A stretch of DNA of 37,194 nucleotides. Source: Actinomycetes bacterium (GTDB lineage Bacteria > Actinomycetota > UBA4738 > HRBIN12). Location of the stretch: contig JANXVR010000255.1 in NCBI GenBank assembly GCA_025351565.1, positions 1 through 37,194 of the forward strand, given 5' to 3'. This document shows, piece after piece, positions 35,732-37,194 of this stretch. The translations under genes and the position numbers were made by a program. Within the stretch, counting starts at the first letter, position 1. The number at the start of each line of letters is the position of its first letter. The notes below the pieces were generated by a model. The model saw only the letters and a program-made list of their open reading frames with translations, did no database searches and was not told the DNA's origin.

Positions 35732-37194
35732 ATGGGCCAACATCCCGCACTCAAGGCGCTTCTGGATGAACGGATCGTCGTCCTGGACGGTGCCTGGGGC
35801 GTGCTCCTGCAGGGACGCGGGCTGACAGAGGAGGAGTTCCGGGGGGAACGGTTCGCGGAGCACGGCAAGGACGTGAAAGGCGATCCGGACCTCCTCAACC
35901 TCTCGCAGCCGCAGATCGTCACCGAGATCCACCGCGCCTACTTCGAGGCTGGAGCCGACATCACCTCGACGAACACCTTCACCGCCACCTCCATCGGCCA
36001 GAGTGACTACGGACTCCAGGACGCCGTCTACGACATGAACATCGAAGGGGCGCGGCTGGCCAAGGCGGCAGCCGCGGAGTTTCCCGGCACCCGGCTGGTG
36101 GCCGGTTCGGTCGGTCCGCTGAACATCACGCTTTCGATGTCACCCAAGGTGGACGACCCGTCCTTCCGGACGGTGTCGTTCGACGCCGTATATGAGGCGT
36201 ACGCGGAGCAGATCAGGGGGCTCCGGGACGGCGGCGCCGACCTGCTGTTGATCGAGACCATCTTCGACACGCTGAACGCCAAGGCGGCGATCGCCGCGGC
36301 GATCGACGTTGCGCCCGAGCTCCCCCGCTGGATCAGCGTGACCATCGTGGACCGCAGCGGCCGGACCCTTTCCGGGCAGACGGTCGAGGCGTTCTGGACG
36401 GCCATAGAACACGCCGAGCCCGCGGTGGTAGGGGTCAACTGTTCGCTCGGCGCCACGGAGATCCGGCCCTACGTCGAGGATCTGGCGAGGATCGCGCCGA
36501 TCCCCATCGCCTGCTACCCCAACGCAGGCCTGCCCAATGCCTTCGGTGGCTACGACGAAACCCCCGAGATCACCAGCGCGCTCCTGCGCGGGTTCGCGAG
36601 CGACGGCCTCGTGAACATCGTCGGGGGTTGCTGCGGAACAACCCCCGATCACATCCGCATGATCGCGGACGGCGTGCGAGCGATCGAGCCCCGAACGATC
36701 CCGACGTTCGATCAGCGGGTCACGACGTGGAGCGGGCTGGAGCCGTTCCGGATCACCCCGGAGACCGGCTTCGTCATGGTCGGCGAACGCACGAACATCA
36801 CCGGATCGAAGAAGTTCCGCGGGCTCATCGAGTCCGGCGACTACCAGGCGGCGGTGGATGTGGCGGCCGAGCAGGTACGCGCCGGGGCGAACGTCATCGA
36901 CGTGAACATGGACACAGACCTCCTGGACGGTGAGCTGGCGATGACCACCTTCCTGAATCTCATCGCCACCGAACCCGACATCGCCAAAGTCCCCGTGATG
37001 ATCGACTCCTCGAAATGGTCGGTCCTGGAGGCCGGGCTCAAGTGCGTGCAGGGCCGCGGCATCGTCAACTCGATCAGCCTGAAGGAAGGAGAGGCGGACT
37101 TCCTGGACAAGGCCCGGAAGGTCAAGCGCTACGGAGCCTCGGTCGTGGTCATGGCCTTCGACGAGAAGGGGCAGGCCGATACCCTGGAACGGCG
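35732..37194 (+). CDS. metH: Methionine synthase, cobalamin-dependent (N-terminal part; truncated by window edge)
   Basis: ILLDGAWG-type start, [101 protein letters not shown]. Confidence 0.93.
   Translation, partial: MGQHPALKALLDERIVVLDGAWGVLLQGRGLTEEEFRGERFAEHGKDVKGDPDLLNLSQPQIVTEIHRAYFEAGADITSTNTFTATSIGQSDYGLQDAVYDMNIEGARLAKAAAAEFPGTRLVAGSVGPLNITLSMSPKVDDPSFRTVSFDAVYEAYAEQIRGLRDGGADLLLIETIFDTLNAKAAIAAAIDVAPELPRWISVTIVDRSGRTLSGQTVEAFWTAIEHAEPAVVGVNCSLGATEIRPYVEDLARIAPIPIACYPNAGLPNAFGGYDETPEITSALLRGFASDGLVNIVGGCCGTTPDHIRMIADGVRAIEPRTIPTFDQRVTTWSGLEPFRITPETGFVMVGERTNITGSKKFRGLIESGDYQAAVDVAAEQVRAGANVIDVNMDTDLLDGELAMTTFLNLIATEPDIAKVPVMIDSSKWSVLEAGLKCVQGRGIVNSISLKEGEADFLDKARKVKRYGASVVVMAFDEKGQADTLER

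Noticed and set aside
1-37194. CRISPR arrays, tRNA/rRNA genes, transposases, prophage or integron signatures
   Set aside because: None seen on reading; intergenic regions are short and filled by promoters or starts.

Overview
37.2 kb window from a high-GC actinobacterial genome (a WhiB regulator is present), gene-dense, with about 43 supportable protein genes and no RNA genes, CRISPR array or transposase seen. The theme is one-carbon/formate metabolism: an NAD-type formate dehydrogenase operon plus mobA and fdhD, formate-THF ligase, a methenyl-THF cyclohydrolase/cyclodeaminase-like protein, glutamate formimidoyltransferase, two tandem GcvT-like THF proteins, 5-formyl-THF cyclo-ligase, a YgfZ-like folate protein and the start of metH. 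Main result: the FDH catalytic subunit appears as two ORFs (7919..8185 and 6245..7888, minus strand) separated by an in-frame TGA in the context NRT-U-HAPSVVGL. A hairpin directly downstream has a GGUCU apical loop at the same spacing as the E. coli fdhF SECIS, so this is very probably one selenoprotein. In addition the FDH alpha chain is split: the [2Fe-2S]/ferredoxin/MopB [4Fe-4S] N-terminal module is a separate downstream gene (3431..4387), the Sec/Mo catalytic module is upstream, and a NuoE-NuoF fusion lies between them. Other observations: 13 genes preceded by TANNNT-N6/7-ATG/GTG (leaderless-promoter architecture); a perfect 16-bp inverted repeat over the promoter of the GcvT operon; a lower-GC secreted-protein insert with a probable frameshift between FDH and fdhD; and a five-gene micro-operon of a receiver-domain protein and small proteins, including a 35-aa membrane peptide absent from the ORF track.
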